NCBI GenBank assembly: GCA_038025085.1
Contig: CM076147.1
Coordinates: 43,670,766 to 43,734,765 of the forward strand
Reading direction: 5' to 3'
DNA: 64,000 nucleotides
Origin: Tetragonia tetragonoides
Lineage: Eukaryota; Streptophyta; Magnoliopsida; Caryophyllales; Aizoaceae
Shown here in pieces: positions 40,281 to 53,040 of the stretch (position 1 is its first letter; each line of letters starts with the position of its first letter). The translations under genes and the position numbers were made by a program. The notes under the pieces are model-generated. The model did no database searches, was not told where the DNA came from, and saw nothing but the letters and a program-made list of their open reading frames with translations.

Positions 40281-43200
40281 CTATTCATCTTCAATGTTGT
40301 CGACCACAGAAGAGACAGTTGAATCTGAGGCTGCATCATCGATGTTCAGAGACGAGATTTCTCCGCAAACTGAACTCTCATCCTCGCTGTAGACTGAGGG
40401 TGCAGATGAAGATATATCTGTTGTGGTGGCAGTCTCTGATTGGGCAGACTCGGAATCCTCCTGTACTAAGCACCAGTACATGAGGCTGGCCGTCAAGGTA
40501 AGGATCATCTTCTGGTTGACCTGTATTAAAACAACAATGAGGGAAATTATCAACTTGGTATAATCACGGTGACATGAGGGCTTCAAAGCCTTCAATGTCC
40601 CCACCCCCCTCAAAACACCCTTTAAATTACTTAAAATCTTCATAATTGTCTCTTTCATCCACAGTCGAAGTATTGTCAATCAAACACAGCTAGTTTTCTG
40701 ACGTGTTAAAATGAAGATTCATATTGAGCTATTGTGTATGGCGCTGGGAACATCCATGAATGTTACAGGCCACCATAACAATCACCAGCTTACCTCCATA
40801 ATGTCCTCGGGCAATAAAAACACAGAGCAACCAAGCTTTCTTGCCACACTGATTATGTAAGTAGCATTCAACCTCTTCTCATCATCTACAAGCACCAGAA
40901 TGCATATGATTTGAGTAATTAACTAATTATAGCCAAATTGCACTCACTTTGAAAAGGCAAACAGTTAGGTCCACTAGTAGGTGCCCCTTACTAATAGTAT
41001 CAGAGAATTTCTTTATTTACTTGATAGGTGGGCACCTAACTACTTGCCTTTTAAAAATAACGTCTTCCTCAAATACATCATTTAAGGAAAAGGTCCGTAC
41101 CTTTTTCACCCTTGGTGACAAGGTTCCAATTGACAACCCTAGGCTCCACCGCACTTAAGAGTTCAAGGAAGAACAGGCCCTTAGACAAGCTCTTGTCCTG
41201 AGTAAAGCATAATCAACCAATCAAACTCAAGGAATCGACAAGTATTGACATGATATAATAGAGAAGAATTACTCAAAAGACCACTGACCTTGAAGCTTTC
41301 GATGCGAGACCTTCTACCTGAGCTTTTCACCTTATTGTTTGCCCAATTCAAAATGTCTGCATCACTGATCTCCTTTCCATGGGAAAAAGACCTCAGGTTC
41401 TTCAAAAGTTGGAGCATGTTATACCTCATCAACTGCCACAGGAATGCTGAAAGACAAAGCAAAAAAAGTTATGAACTGTCTTCATTAAGTAAAAAACAGT
41501 ATCAATTATATTTCTAAGCAAATAAACAAGAACTGTTTTTCCTACTCCTGCAGAGCAAACCCCTTACACTAACCTCTAACCTTTTGCCGTTTCCAGAAAA
41601 ATCCACAAACCAAAATAAAAGAAAGGATTTTAAAAAAAGGTCACCAAGCAAGTAACAAACGATCATTTTGATCTCATACAGCAACAGTAAGATAGCTGGA
41701 ACACACAGAAATCAACATCATTGACATGTAAGTTTGAAACTTTAGACAACTGGGGCAATTACTGCTTCAAGGGGACAAGTATAAATGTATATAAGGAGGG
41801 AAAAGTGGAGAAAAAAAGAAGTCAAAGTTCATAGTATATATATTAAGATCAATACAAAACGCAACGAGGAGAGCTTTTATCTGCACAACTATTTTCTTAT
41901 CTGAAATACTAATTTTTTACTCTGACATAATAATAACGACAGGAAATCCAAAAATCTCCAACTCACATCAAGGCAGAGTTTGCAGCATATACCTACTATT
42001 AGCTTCTTGTTCCCTTGTACAATGTCATTGCCAGCCACATTTACAAGAGAAAATTTCAATTGCTTCCCAATCTTAACGACTTGATTGCAATTCTCAACTT
42101 TTCTGAAAGGCATTTTAATTGGGGGTTTTGTAGCATGCTTCCAATTAACTGAACCTGGAGATATCTTATCCAGAACCTCCAGAAGCACCCATCTGCAAGG
42201 AAAAGAGGATGAAGGTAAGAGAAGTAATACATTATGTACTGCAAGGGTAAACAGTAAACAACTAAACACATGTCAAAGGCGAAGGCGATATCCCCAATAG
42301 CAAAAATAACCCCAAATTAGAAACATTGAAATCTAGAAGTGGTGTCTTAGCATTCAGTCTGCACCAACAGAGAAAAATTAGCAAACAATTGCTCTACTTC
42401 TGCGAGCTCAAATATAAATCACCATAGTCATCAGTTTCCAACCATATAAACCCCTTTTTTGAAAAACAGGCACTCACCCATTTCTAACATCCTCAAACAC
42501 ATTGTTGACATATGTGGCAATGCCAAGACTATTCATCCAAAATCTGAAGCACCTCTCTTCTCTAGATGTCAGCACATCATCTGTCATCATCTCTGCAAAA
42601 GAGACTTTTTTGCTGTCCATTGACAAACCATTCCTGCAAAGCAAATAACATTCTTCAATATGATAGAACAACAATGTAACTTAAAAACATAACTTAAAAC
42701 CTTTAAACACAAGTTTATATATTGCACAGGCCTTCACAATCACATAACCATGTAGTTGCAATCACGAATCCCAAGAAAATGAAGTGTAAATAAAGAATTT
42801 TATTTCACCTCATCTTGAATATTTGAGCAATAAATGCGAGATTTAGATTTGACGAGCCTTCAACAATGTCCTTGGAATGTAAGTATCTTTTGCAGCCCAT
42901 TCTTTCTGCATGGTCAAGTACCATATTTGCCCTGTCAGTAGGATCTGTTGTGTCTAAAGTGGCTGGATCACAATGTTCCGGTGCAAGAACGTTAAGCAGG
43001 TATGTATAAGCCTCCCCGTCCTACAAAGGCATCAAACATGTATAGATCAATGATAGAAAATAACTGAATTATGATGATATTGCAATAAATTGGAGAAAAA
43101 ATGGAAATAGGGACCACCAGAAATTATGTAACAGGGGATCTTTTTTTTATTATTGATAGGAGTAATAGGGGATCACTAACAACAGTCAAAATGACTGCAT

Positions 43201-45264
43201 CAGTTTGTACCCCTAGCTTCTAGCACTATAATGTAAATATGTTAACCAGGACAGAAATATTTCAGATGTCAACTAAGTCAAGAATAAGAAAATTTTTGAA
43301 GAATAACTTGATTGCAACTGGCAAGTCAATGAAAAATTCAATGAGAAGGAAATCATCAATCCTGGTATTTTCCCTGAAATAGAACTAAACCCCAAACTTG
43401 GCATCTTTTCATTGCAATATGTACCTTTGTACCTAGAAGTACAAGTATACATCTAAATGAATATCAAAATAGTTACTCAACCTCAACACATGCCCAGCAC
43501 TACAATCAGCTCATGTTTCATACAGCATAACCACTAAATATCATTTTGAAATGGGGCCATTCAAACATGATCTTAAGTTCTTAACTAACTCCATCAACTA
43601 AATAGATTGCAAAGATACCTTTAAATCTGATGAGTAGTTTGTAAGAACTTTCTTGTATCCCGATTTCTGGAGATGGAAATTCATCCATTTCAATAAGACC
43701 TTCTCAGGGGATAAGCCCATGAGCTCCTCAATGTCCTGCAGCATTGATACAAAACCATATCATCAGCTGACATCCTTCACCTGCCTAAAACAGCAAGATT
43801 GACAAGAAAGAAATGAATTAAAAGAAGAGATTACATTGGCATCATCCGCTAATTCAACTAGTTGTGGCGTCTTCCTAAGGTTGAGATCAGCTAGAAGTTG
43901 TATCTGGAGCAGCAATGGGATAAAATATGTTAGTTAATGTCTTAATAAATTGAGGACAAGGAAAACTCAAACAATATAGTAAAAAGCTTCTAGTACCTTT
44001 ATAATTTGAGAAATTAATCCAAGAACCAAATGTGGCTGCCATGAAAGAAGACAAGACACATTCAGAATGTCTGATTTGTCAATTTCACAGGAGTAGATAG
44101 CTAGCAAGAAAATTCAACTTACTATGCCTTCAACCAAGTCGTGTGGACCAATGTTAACCACAGTGCATCCAATGGCTTTTGCGGAGTTAAGGCAAAGAGT
44201 GTGGTTTTCATTCCTCTCCCATGGATTGAGTACCCTTTTCGTGTTTATGGCTCTTTCATCTATAGTACCCGGAACAGCTACATTTATAAGTTTACTGCAT
44301 TAACCAAACGGGATATATCAGCACCCCTTCCAATTACAATCTCTAATTACAAGAAGAGTAATTATATTCCAATTGACCCCATTGAATTACCAGAGAAGAA
44401 CTCCGTCTTTGGCAAGTTTAAAGAGATCATCACTATCCGGATCAAGAGGAAAGAACTGCTTTAGAAACGGGTCATCACCGAGATAAGTATTGATATGGTG
44501 AACATAGCATCCTTGCTCAGATTGGCTTATTGTATGAAGAAGTGTAGTCGTCGAGGCCTTAAGAAAGGCAGATGAGTTCTTCGACCCACCGAGCTGCGCT
44601 GCTGCCCGACCTTGAAAGCTCAGATGAACCTGCCATTTCCAATAAAATGACCAACATGTTACCACCATTATATTATACATAGCTCCCACCCCTAAACGTA
44701 CATAAAAGTGTAAATTCCCTAGTAAGTGTAACTGTCCAAGTTACTAATAAACCCACCCTTTTAAAACCTCACAATTCTACTACTTCTTGATGCATTAACA
44801 TCCAATCATCCAATGCCGAAAGGTAGAGCAACAGAAATTCAGAAATCAATGGAGTACCTTAAGAAAGCCCTCGAAATCGATCTCTTGGTCCATATCAGAA
44901 GCAATCTCACTCAAAATCCCCTTAATTTCTTCCTCTTTAAACATCTGAAATGCCTTTAACCTGGCCATAATTGGTGGCAAATCTCCAAGGGTAACCTTAC
45001 CCTTTTTAGCCTTCACGGCAGTATACTAGAGCACAGAAAAGAAATGCAAAAAAGAACAGTATTAATACACAAGCACCAACAAAGATTTCTCAAAGACAAG
45101 ATTCAAGGACCAAGAAAATATATAAGAACACAAAAATGACAACAATGCAAAAACAATGGAGGGGTTTTATAGGTACTTACTTTGGTATTGATGGTCCGAA
45201 GTTCGACCTGTGTAAACTGGCTATGAAGAGCTGGATCAACCACAACACCCATATAACCAGACAT
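40281..45264 (-). CDS. FIM: Fimbrin (actin filament bundling protein)
   Basis: Plant fimbrins cross-link actin filaments through two actin-binding domains, each made of two calponin-homology domains. Coding exons: 45181-45264, 44858-45025, 44391-44629, 44123-44294, 43997-44035, 43835-43903, 43619-43735, 42809-43020, 42478-42633, 41993-42192, 41289-41446, 41101-41197, 40794-40885, 40281-40520. The total is 2043 bases, 680 aa, with all phases closing; family members are about 650-700 aa. The start is [20 protein letters not shown]. Residues 1-90 are the EF-hand-like head ([20 protein letters not shown]). CH1-CH2 follow ([40 protein letters not shown]) and then CH3-CH4 ([44 protein letters not shown]). 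The last 65 residues are an acidic, Ser/Thr-rich tail, a variable region of the family. The paralogue number cannot be assigned. Confidence 0.95.
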
Positions 45265-45900
45265 TTTGTATCACCCTCTTTTGTTTTTATTTTTATTTTT
45301 ATTTTTTATCTAAAATTCCTCTCTAGCTTACCCCGCATCAGTCAATCTGATCGGGAACAGAACGAAATCTTCCCAGAATATATAACACACAACACCAATA
45401 ATAGCAATTATTTCCTGAATCAAAAATATAAAAATAATCAGACATTAATGTTAAGACAACATAAATGGGTGCAACCAAATCATTGTCTGGTTAATCATAT
45501 AGTTCATGATGCAATACTAAAAACGCACATTCAATAAAATCAAAAAATGGCACTGTTTCATTGATTCAATTGATTGATTTCATTGCCCATTACTGATTGA
45601 CAGATATAAAAAACCATCAAAACCCCATTTACAATCCCCAAATGGGTAAGCTTAAGAAAAAAAAAACAAAAAAAAAAAAAAAAAAACATACCCAATAATA
45701 ATTCCTGTATTCTTGCAGATTTGATTCCCCCAAATGTTCTTTTTGATTCCAAAGTTTGAATCTTTATTCAAATAATTGAACTGGGTAATCTTTGAAAATA
45801 CAAGAAATGGGAGAGAGAGAGAGAAAGAGGAACAGAGGAGAGGGGAAGAATGCGTAGGCAAGGAGCAAAGGTGGAAAACGGTTGTGGCTCACAGGCCGGC
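45265..45900 (-). promoter_or_regulatory. FIM: Fimbrin 5' leader with CT tract
   Basis: A minus-strand leader runs from about 45890. It contains (CT)n-rich sequence at 45811-45840 and a likely leader-intron donor TTGG|GTATGT with exon edge 45692. The acceptor lies somewhere upstream of the ATG at 45264, perhaps the TTTTAG near 45312. The region upstream of 45900 would be the promoter. Confidence 0.45.
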
Positions 45901-46302
45901 TAAAGGAGAAGAGGTTGAGGCCTGAGGGCCAGGCCAGATTTCGTTTGATGGGATGTATTTATTTATTTATTTATTTGGGGAATGGGTTTTTATTTTTGGT
46001 GCCAAAAGATTTAGATTTGGTTGGCTTTTGCGGGGTCATAAATTAATTGAATTGTTTTTGTGATCTCGTTTTCTGGTGATTTATAGTCATTTTACAGCTC
46101 TTTCCATTACAGTATTATTACACCTGGGTTTGCCCACCGCTCCAAGTCACCAATTCATATTTGTCTCTACTTACCCTGAATCTGATCATGCCAGATTGCC
46201 ACTTCTCCTGTCCCGATTGACCCTATTTTCTTGTACTTATCGACCTTTTTCGTCGGTTCTTGCCAAAAACAAATGGGTAATTTATAATTTCATTTATAAT
46301 TA

Positions 46303-46607
46303 GTGTGCGTTCTTTTTAACTTATTCTCACTAATTGGATAAGGTATTGTCTCTAATTTTTACTAATTAGGTAAGATCCTGTCAATAATTTTCACTGATTT
46401 GGTAAGGTTCTTCCACTGATTCTCACAGATTCAGTAAGATCTCGTCACTGATTCTGCAAGTAAGAATGTGGGTCATGTCACTGCTTTTTACTGGTTGGGT
46501 AAGGTCTTGCCACTAATTCTCACTGATTTAGTAAAGTCTTGCCCCTTATTCCCGCTGATTGGGTAAGGTATTGCCACTGATTTCCGCGGATTGGGTACAC
46601 CCTTAGA
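46303..46607. mobile_element. MITE with tandem-repeat interior, copy 1
   Basis: The left end is GTGTGCGTTCTTTTT and the right end GGGTACACCC, with TTA next to each end as a possible 3-bp target duplication. The interior is built of roughly 35-40 bp units resembling CACTGATTTGGTAAGGTCTT followed by GCCACTGATTCT. No coding potential. Confidence 0.7.
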
Positions 46608-46933
46608 CGTAGGAGAACCCTTTTTAAAATTTTATTATCTGTGTGCATAATTTAGAATATAAAACTGAACTAAACATTATTAAACTGAAAAGGACATGAC
46701 TTAATAGACATAAAATCATTGCTAAACTGAACTAACACAAGATCATTACTGAACTGAATTTAACTCATTGGGTAAGCTTCAAAGAACACCCCCTATAGAA
46801 ATCAAATTTGTCATTCACGGTTGAATTGAAAGATTTTTGAATTATTGTTTGAATTTGAAATGCTAATTATCCTCGTTATTGGCGCAGTGTGGTTGCTAAT
46901 CAAACAAGTCAATTAACAAGCTACTTAAGATTG

Positions 46934-47258
46934 AGGGTGTGTTCTTGTCCACTTATTAGACCCTACTCAATCAGTAGAAATAAGTGGCAAGACCTTACTC
47001 AATCAGTGAGAATCAGTAGAAGGACCTTATTCAATCAGTGGAAATCAGTGGCAGGACCTTACTCAATCAGTAGAAATCAGTGGCAATACCCTCATTTTTA
47101 TTCACAGAATCAGTGGCAACACCTTATTGAATCAGTGAAAATCAGTAACGGGACCTTACCGAATCAGTGGAAATCAGTAGCAAGACCTTACTTAATCAGT
47201 AAAAATCACTGACAAGACCTTACTCAATCAGTGAGAATCAGTGGAAAAGAACGCACCC
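46934..47258. mobile_element. MITE with tandem-repeat interior, copy 2 (inverted)
   Basis: The ends are AGGGTGTGTTCTTGTCCACT and AGTGGAAAAGAACGCACCCT, a clear inverted pair, flanked by GATTG and GATTC. The interior units read CTTACTCAATCAGTGAGAAT and CAGTGGCAAGAC, the reverse complement of those in copy 1. The two copies therefore face each other 326 bp apart and could fold into a long hairpin. Confidence 0.8.
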
Positions 47259-47269
47259 TGATTCGATTC

Positions 47270-48650
47270 TAATTTGATAGTTGCTTCACTCGAGTCAAGT
47301 TGGAACTGTAATCGAGGTTATTGTGCAACATTTAGTACTTTCATCTGAAACTTTTCCAGCTTCCACTAAAAAAACATCGAAACTCAAAGCACTCAAGTGG
47401 AGCTTCATCACAAATCACTTAAAGTAACTAGTTAACTCATTGTCGTAGTTATCAAACATTCAAGTTTGTAACAATCACTTTAGAGAATACGTATCAATAA
47501 TTTAAATGTTAAACTAAAACATTATTCACCTCGTTAAACTTTAATCATCAATGTATGTCGAGTAGTAGTTTTTTGTGTTGAATGTGTTTATTAATGATCG
47601 TAACGTGTTTAACGAATATAACTAACAATTATTGACCTTTAATGTTATGGAGACTTGTATAGTATTGACCTTTAATCCATGTTTAGAGGCTTGAATTTTA
47701 TTACATTAGATCTCAAGATTTGAATAATCAATCTCCCCGATTGTATGTAAATTTATTGTACTAACCTCTATGACTCCCTTAAAACAAAACAAAAAAAGAA
47801 ATTTATCAATGATGCCATGATGGTGTGCAATTATGAGAACAGTGATCTCATTTTATATGCTACATCTAGGCTCTACATCATAACAATAATGCATGTAATG
47901 ATGTTAAGAACTAAGAAGTAAGGCTTGCAGCATGCATGCACAATTGAACTTACAAAGTTACAAAGTATGCTAATTGCTAGTGGTTAGCTTTTCGTAAATC
48001 CAAAAATGTCCACTTAAGCACATGTGGTTACTAACAATTGATTCCTCCTATATAGGCCCCGCAGATCTTAAATATTACCAAGTAAGAGTCGCTTTTATTG
48101 ATAGTGACTAAAAACGTGAATGTACATCTTAAGGTCTTTCTAACATTTTTAGCTTTTGTGTAGTAGAAAACTTTTATTTTTATTTTTATTTATTTATTTA
48201 TTTATTTTTATTTTCTATTGACTAACGGCCAGTCACCACTGATCGCCACCGGCCAAGCCGACCAAAGACTCCCTTCCTTTCTCACATTGTCTTTTCATCT
48301 TTTTCGCCTTAAAATAACAACAAACATTCCTTTTATCTTTTGTATCTTTTCCCTTTCTATTTTATTTATTTATAGCCTCTGAATTGTTCAATGTGCAAGA
48401 TCTGGGAAAAAAAAGATCGATATAGTAAGCATAACTTATTACTTTTGAAGGGAAACGTATTATTTTTGAAGGGAAACTTATTTTGAAATACAAAAACATA
48501 GTTTGAATTAAAATTAAATTGAATTGAACGGAGTTGAGTGTTAAAGCTCAATTAAGTTAAAGGAGTTTAAGTCTAATTTCTACTATTATAAATTATATCA
48601 ATTATCAAGATTTGTATTTAAAATCCATTTTCATCCATCCATATACTGAT
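47270..48650. other. AT-rich intergenic DNA, no gene seen
   Basis: There are simple TTTAT repeats near 48170-48210 and otherwise no recognisable feature. Confidence 0.5.
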
Positions 48651-48654
48651 ATTA

Positions 48655-48905
48655 GAGCTGGTAAAGAGTGATCGACCTTTTAGTCAATTCGAACCCAAAC
48701 AGCCACAGACCCGACCCGAAAATATTCGACCTATTAGCGACTCGACCCAATGTGGACCCGAACCCAACCCGATCAGAAGGTTTTGAGACAACATTTGCCG
48801 AACGGGTTGGGTAATCTAAAAGTGAACTCATTTTATACCCGATATTAACCTGGCCAAACCCGAAATTACCCGACCCGAACTTGGCCCGCCCAACCCATTT
48901 GCTAG
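48655..48905. repeat. Degenerate ACCCGA/CCCGACCCGAA repeat block
   Basis: ACCCGA, CCCGAACCC and related units are scattered through the block, together with GGGTTGGGTAA. Such blocks are common interspersed repeats in plant intergenic DNA. The units are too irregular and too short to be telomeric. Confidence 0.6.
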
Positions 48906-48963
48906 ATCTAAATGACATACATAACCCTTTAAAAAAAAGAGCAAAAAAGTACTGAAAATTGAT

Positions 48964-49180
48964 AAAGAAATTAAAGCTGGGCTGAAGTTATTAGACCCAA
49001 ACCCAACTTATTTATCCAGCCTAGCCCAAACTTTAACCAACAGTCTAACACAGTGACAGTTCGGAGAAACGCGTAGTAGTCGTCATATTTTAACGGAGGT
49101 CAAAGTCAAAGAGTAGTATTGCTCAAGTTTATTTTCTTCTTCGTTGATCAATTAATTAATTAACCCGCTGGTCTTTTTTC
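48964..49180 (+). repeat. Promoter-like segment, copy 1 of a direct pair
   Basis: The 217-bp stretch from GCTGGGCTGAAGTTATTAGA to CCGCTGGTCTTTTTTCCC recurs at about 52830-53040 with about 10% differences. The 3' end is pyrimidine-rich and is followed at about 49236 by a possible donor CAAG|GTACG, so it may be a transcription start region. Confidence 0.75.
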
Positions 49181-49950
49181 CCTCTCTTCATCGATTAATC
49201 AAAGCTTTTCATCATTTGATTAAATTAAATTCAAGGTACGTTCGTTTTTTTTTCTCTATCTCTTTCTCGTCGTTTATCAAACTTAGATTTAGGGGAATGT
49301 TCTATTTCAGGCTGGGATTGAAATTGGATCTTTTTTTTTACATTGTACATAAACTTAGCGTGGTTGTTATATGTTAATATTTGGTGCTCAATTATGACGA
49401 TTTTTACTAATAGATTTGTGAATATCTTGATAATGCTAATTTGATCGGCCATATCCAAAATCTGCATAACTTTTGGATTTTATTGATAGATTCGGAGTCA
49501 AATATCCAAAATAAAGTCAATTAAATAGGAAAAATAAATTTTTTTTGGATATCAGATATCCGTATATCCGTATATGAAAATTCGGATATCAAAATTCACT
49601 TTTCTAAATTTCAGATATATGATTTTAACAACCCTAATATTCGGTGTGATTGTGTAAACAAAATCACGCCATATTCATTGAAGTTGAAAACAAATATCAA
49701 TATGGATTTCAGATCTCATTATAATAATGCAAGAAATCATATATTTCTATATCCATTGAGATAATTGTGTGGAGAATTCACACCATATTCATTAAATTTA
49801 ATTCACAAAATCAAATTTTGATACTAACCTCTCTAGTCTATACTCTATAGTATATAATGAGTCAAAGGTACTACAATTTCCACAAATTCTTTCATTACAT
49901 AATTTGTGATAGACATTTGGAGTTCCAGTCATTAAATTCTTTTTTTTCCA

Positions 49951-50011
49951 ACATGACCCATAAGACATCCTTTGTGTCTCTTCTTGTAGTATTATTGTTC
50001 TTGACGTCTTG
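49951..50011 (+). CDS. Possible signal-peptide exon
   Basis: An ATG opens MTHKTSFVSLLVVLLFLTSC, a convincing secretory signal peptide, ending at the donor GCA|GTAAGTATC. A possible next exon starts after TTGCAG at about 50848 and reads TTSTRIVECNGLM. It then runs into the dispersed repeat at 50880. Small secreted peptides of plants often have this two-exon layout. The mature part cannot be read, so the family is unknown and the gene is probably disrupted. Confidence 0.3.
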
Positions 50012-50613
50012 CAGTAAGTATCAATTTATCCTTGTATTACTATTATTTGCTATTAATATTATGTTTTTGGTGCGAATTTTTTTCATTTATTAGGAAATAC
50101 TATTGCTAGTGTAAATTAGTACATCCTTGATGTTATCATTACTACGTTGTGCATTATGTGTTTAAAAATGTTCTGTTCTAAAAAGAGAACAAACACACCG
50201 TACCTATATATATTGTATATCGTACTATCATGTATATATGCCATAAACACGCAAATTCTACCAATTTTACTAGGACTCAGGGGCAAAGCACATGGGGTGC
50301 TGGTTTATGTATGGCCCCTGGCCAAGCCCAATGTTTATATATATTTTCCTATATTTTTCTCATTTCTCTGCAATTATACAATAAATATAAAATTGGATTA
50401 CATAGAAAGTTGTTGGCAAAGTGTTTAAGCTGTTGGTATTAAGGGTGTTATGTTGGGACAACTCATGTTCAAGTCCAACGCCCTTCAAATTTACTTTTTT
50501 TATTTCATTTTTCATGTCCATCAATTTCGAGTGCTTTTAATTTTAAACATTTCTTCCCTTTCATATAATCGAATTGCAAAATAAAAAATATTTTGTAACC
50601 TCTCATCTTTATT

Positions 50614-50743
50614 ATTTCATTGTATATAAACTAATTATATATATGCGTCATATGATTAACTTAAGGTATTTTTGTTTTATTTCATTGTATATAAGCTAAT
50701 TATATATACGCGTCATATGATTAACTTAAGGTATTTTTGTTTT
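50614..50743. repeat. Tandem duplication, 65-bp period
   Basis: The block from ATTTCATTGTATATAA to GGTATTTTTGTTTT occurs at 50614-50678 and 50679-50743 with two or three differences. Confidence 0.9.
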
Positions 50744-50879
50744 ACTATATTATACATTTAAGCAATTAACATTTATTTTGATATTTCTCCACTTACTCAA
50801 ATGATTTAACTTTTTCAAAATTTGTTATTCAATGATTGAAGTTGCAGGTACAACCAGTACTAGAATTGTCGAATGTAAC

Positions 50880-51365
50880 GGATTAATGTTGAGAGGTTTC
50901 GACCCGTTTAATTAAATCGGTTGACACGAATAACACGTTTAGTTAAATGGGTTAGGTTAAAGTTGAGATTTCCAACACGAAAGCAACCTGCTTACGACCC
51001 GTTTAATTAGAATTGTCAAATTTAAGTTCAAATAATTTGTAACAAGTAAATAATGTAATAGAATCTCACCTATCTTGAGCATTTTAATACTTTTAGGCTA
51101 TTGAATGTACACTATATATGGTTAGAACTTTTAATTTAAGTAAATTTTTATGTCTTTTCTCATATTTTAATTAGTTTAAAATATAAGTAAAGATAAATGG
51201 GTTAACAGGTCATCAAACAGGTAACACGATTATTAAATAGGTCAGGTGCAGGTCAAGTATTTTCGACACAATTAATAAATGGGTTAGATTTGACTCAAGA
51301 CATTCTCGACACGTTTAACCTTGACACGAACACGAATACGACATGACCTGACCTATTTAACAGCT
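50880..51365. repeat. Dispersed repeat with CCCGTTTAATTAAA motifs
   Basis: Carries GACCCGTTTAATTAAATCGG, TTAAATGGGTTAGG, CAGGTCAAGTATTTTCGACA and ends near ATTTAACAGCTCTA. Elements of this composition are frequent in plant intergenic DNA. No ORF and no clear terminal repeat is visible. It interrupts the candidate second exon of the signal-peptide ORF. Confidence 0.6.
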
Positions 51366-52734
51366 CTACTAATTATACTGTTTCGAATAAAGAAAACTCA
51401 TTTTATATCATTTTTGATACTCGTATATTTTACCACTAACTTGAAATGGACGCAAAATATTAGCAAAAACTCAACCCGGTAACCATAATTGTCGGGTCCA
51501 ATTTTGATCCGAATTCCAAAGGACTTTGGGCGAACATACGCTTCAAACCAAACATTGTTTGCGTCAAATCAAACTATTTTGAGTGTGTGGTTTGAATAAG
51601 ACTATGCAAGCTCTCGTACCCTTTTTTTAAGGGAGCATGTTCTGGTAGTTTAATTATTATTTTTCGATACAAACTATAGTACTCCTAGTGCTTAAAGAAT
51701 CAGAAAGTAGATGCAGAGTGTTACTAGGAATTAGGAATAATTGGTAAAAATGCTATGTTCCTCTTTAATGGTCCAACCTAATATGGGTTTCTTATGCAAA
51801 AGCATATTGATGATCATAACCACAATAATATTGATTCAGCACAGAAAAGTGTTTCATACATGTAGTAAACAAACTAAATTACGACTAATAAAAGTACATT
51901 ACATTAAGAAAAGTAAGAGCAATTGGAAAAATATAAACAATAAGTGGTGCTACCAAACCATCACTAGAGACACTACTATTGTGATTACTGATCCAATAGT
52001 CAAATATATCTATCTCTTTCTGTTTCAATTTTTTCAATCATTTAGGGTCGTCATCCATTGCTATTAAGAAATCCGCGCCATGTGACCCCAGTAAAGTTAA
52101 CACAAAAAAGAAAAATTAGATAAATAATATACTTTGATAAGGGGTTTATTGGAATAATAATACTATTATTAGATACCTTGTTTTGTGTTGATAGCACGGA
52201 TATTGTCAGAGATGTCATGTAAAATCCTGTTAAAATATTAAATTAATTAGTTAATAGAAGCACTAAATTCTAACCAAAATACTTAAGAATATATTGGAAA
52301 AAATGATTGACATATTTAATTTAACTACCCCATCGTGCTGTAGGGGTCTTGCATCCCGTTGGAGAAAATGATGTTAATGCCGGACTTCTTAAGGACCGAT
52401 TCCAAATCCTGAGATTTATTAGGGAAATATATATTAAAAGAAAAGGAGATTAGGACTAAGTGATAATTGAAAAGGACTAGTTAAATAGATAAGTATTAAT
52501 AAAGATTATTTCAGAAAAACCTTACATTTTCTCCAAATTGCATTGTGACCCAGCTTGCGTCTGGAAACTCCCCATACAGTAGCTTACAATTTGCTACATA
52601 TCGGGACACATCAAATGTTTCCATTGGTAGCCCCATCGAATTTTTCTCGCAAGTGGTAGGTACAATCATATCCGTACAAATCTGTGCATATTATTTACAT
52701 TAATACTTACCCCATAATATTAAAAAAAATGCAT

Positions 52735-52828
52735 TCAGTCTATTTGTAGCTAATCTTCAATCTTATGTATATTGGTATCAGTGAACACAATGCATGTTTT
52801 CAATATTCAAGAATTCAGAGCAAGGGAT
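52735..52828. repeat. Segment shared with 56853-56955
   Basis: GTAGCTAATCTTCAATCTTA and CAGTGAACACAATGCATG, then TTTTCAATATTCAAGAA, occur in both places in the same order. In the 52.7-kb copy the match passes directly into the segment shared with 48964-49180, so intron 5 of S28 copy D carries a mosaic of two duplicated pieces. Confidence 0.8.
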
Positions 52829-52829
52829 T

Positions 52830-53040
52830 AAGGCTGGGCTGAAGTTATTAGACCCAAGCCCAACTTCTATATCAAGCATAGCTCAAACTTTAACCAATGG
52901 TCCAACACAGTAACAGTTCGGAGAAACGCGTACTAGTCGCCATATTTTAACGGAGGTCAAAGTCAAAGAGTAGTATTGCTCAAGTTTCTTTTCTTCTTCG
53001 TTGATAAATTAATTAATTAGTCCGCTGGTCTTTTTTCCCA
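52830..53040 (+). repeat. Promoter-like segment, copy 2
   Basis: Second copy of 48964-49180, within intron 5 of the S28 copy D and on the opposite strand to that gene's sense direction. Both copies carry CGGAGAAACGCGTA and ACGGAGGTCAAAGTCAAAGA. The downstream donor and signal-peptide exon seen after copy 1 are not present. Confidence 0.75.

Noticed and set aside
48655..48905. Interstitial telomere repeat
   Set aside because: Units are irregular ACCCGA and CCGAACCC, not TTTAGGG.
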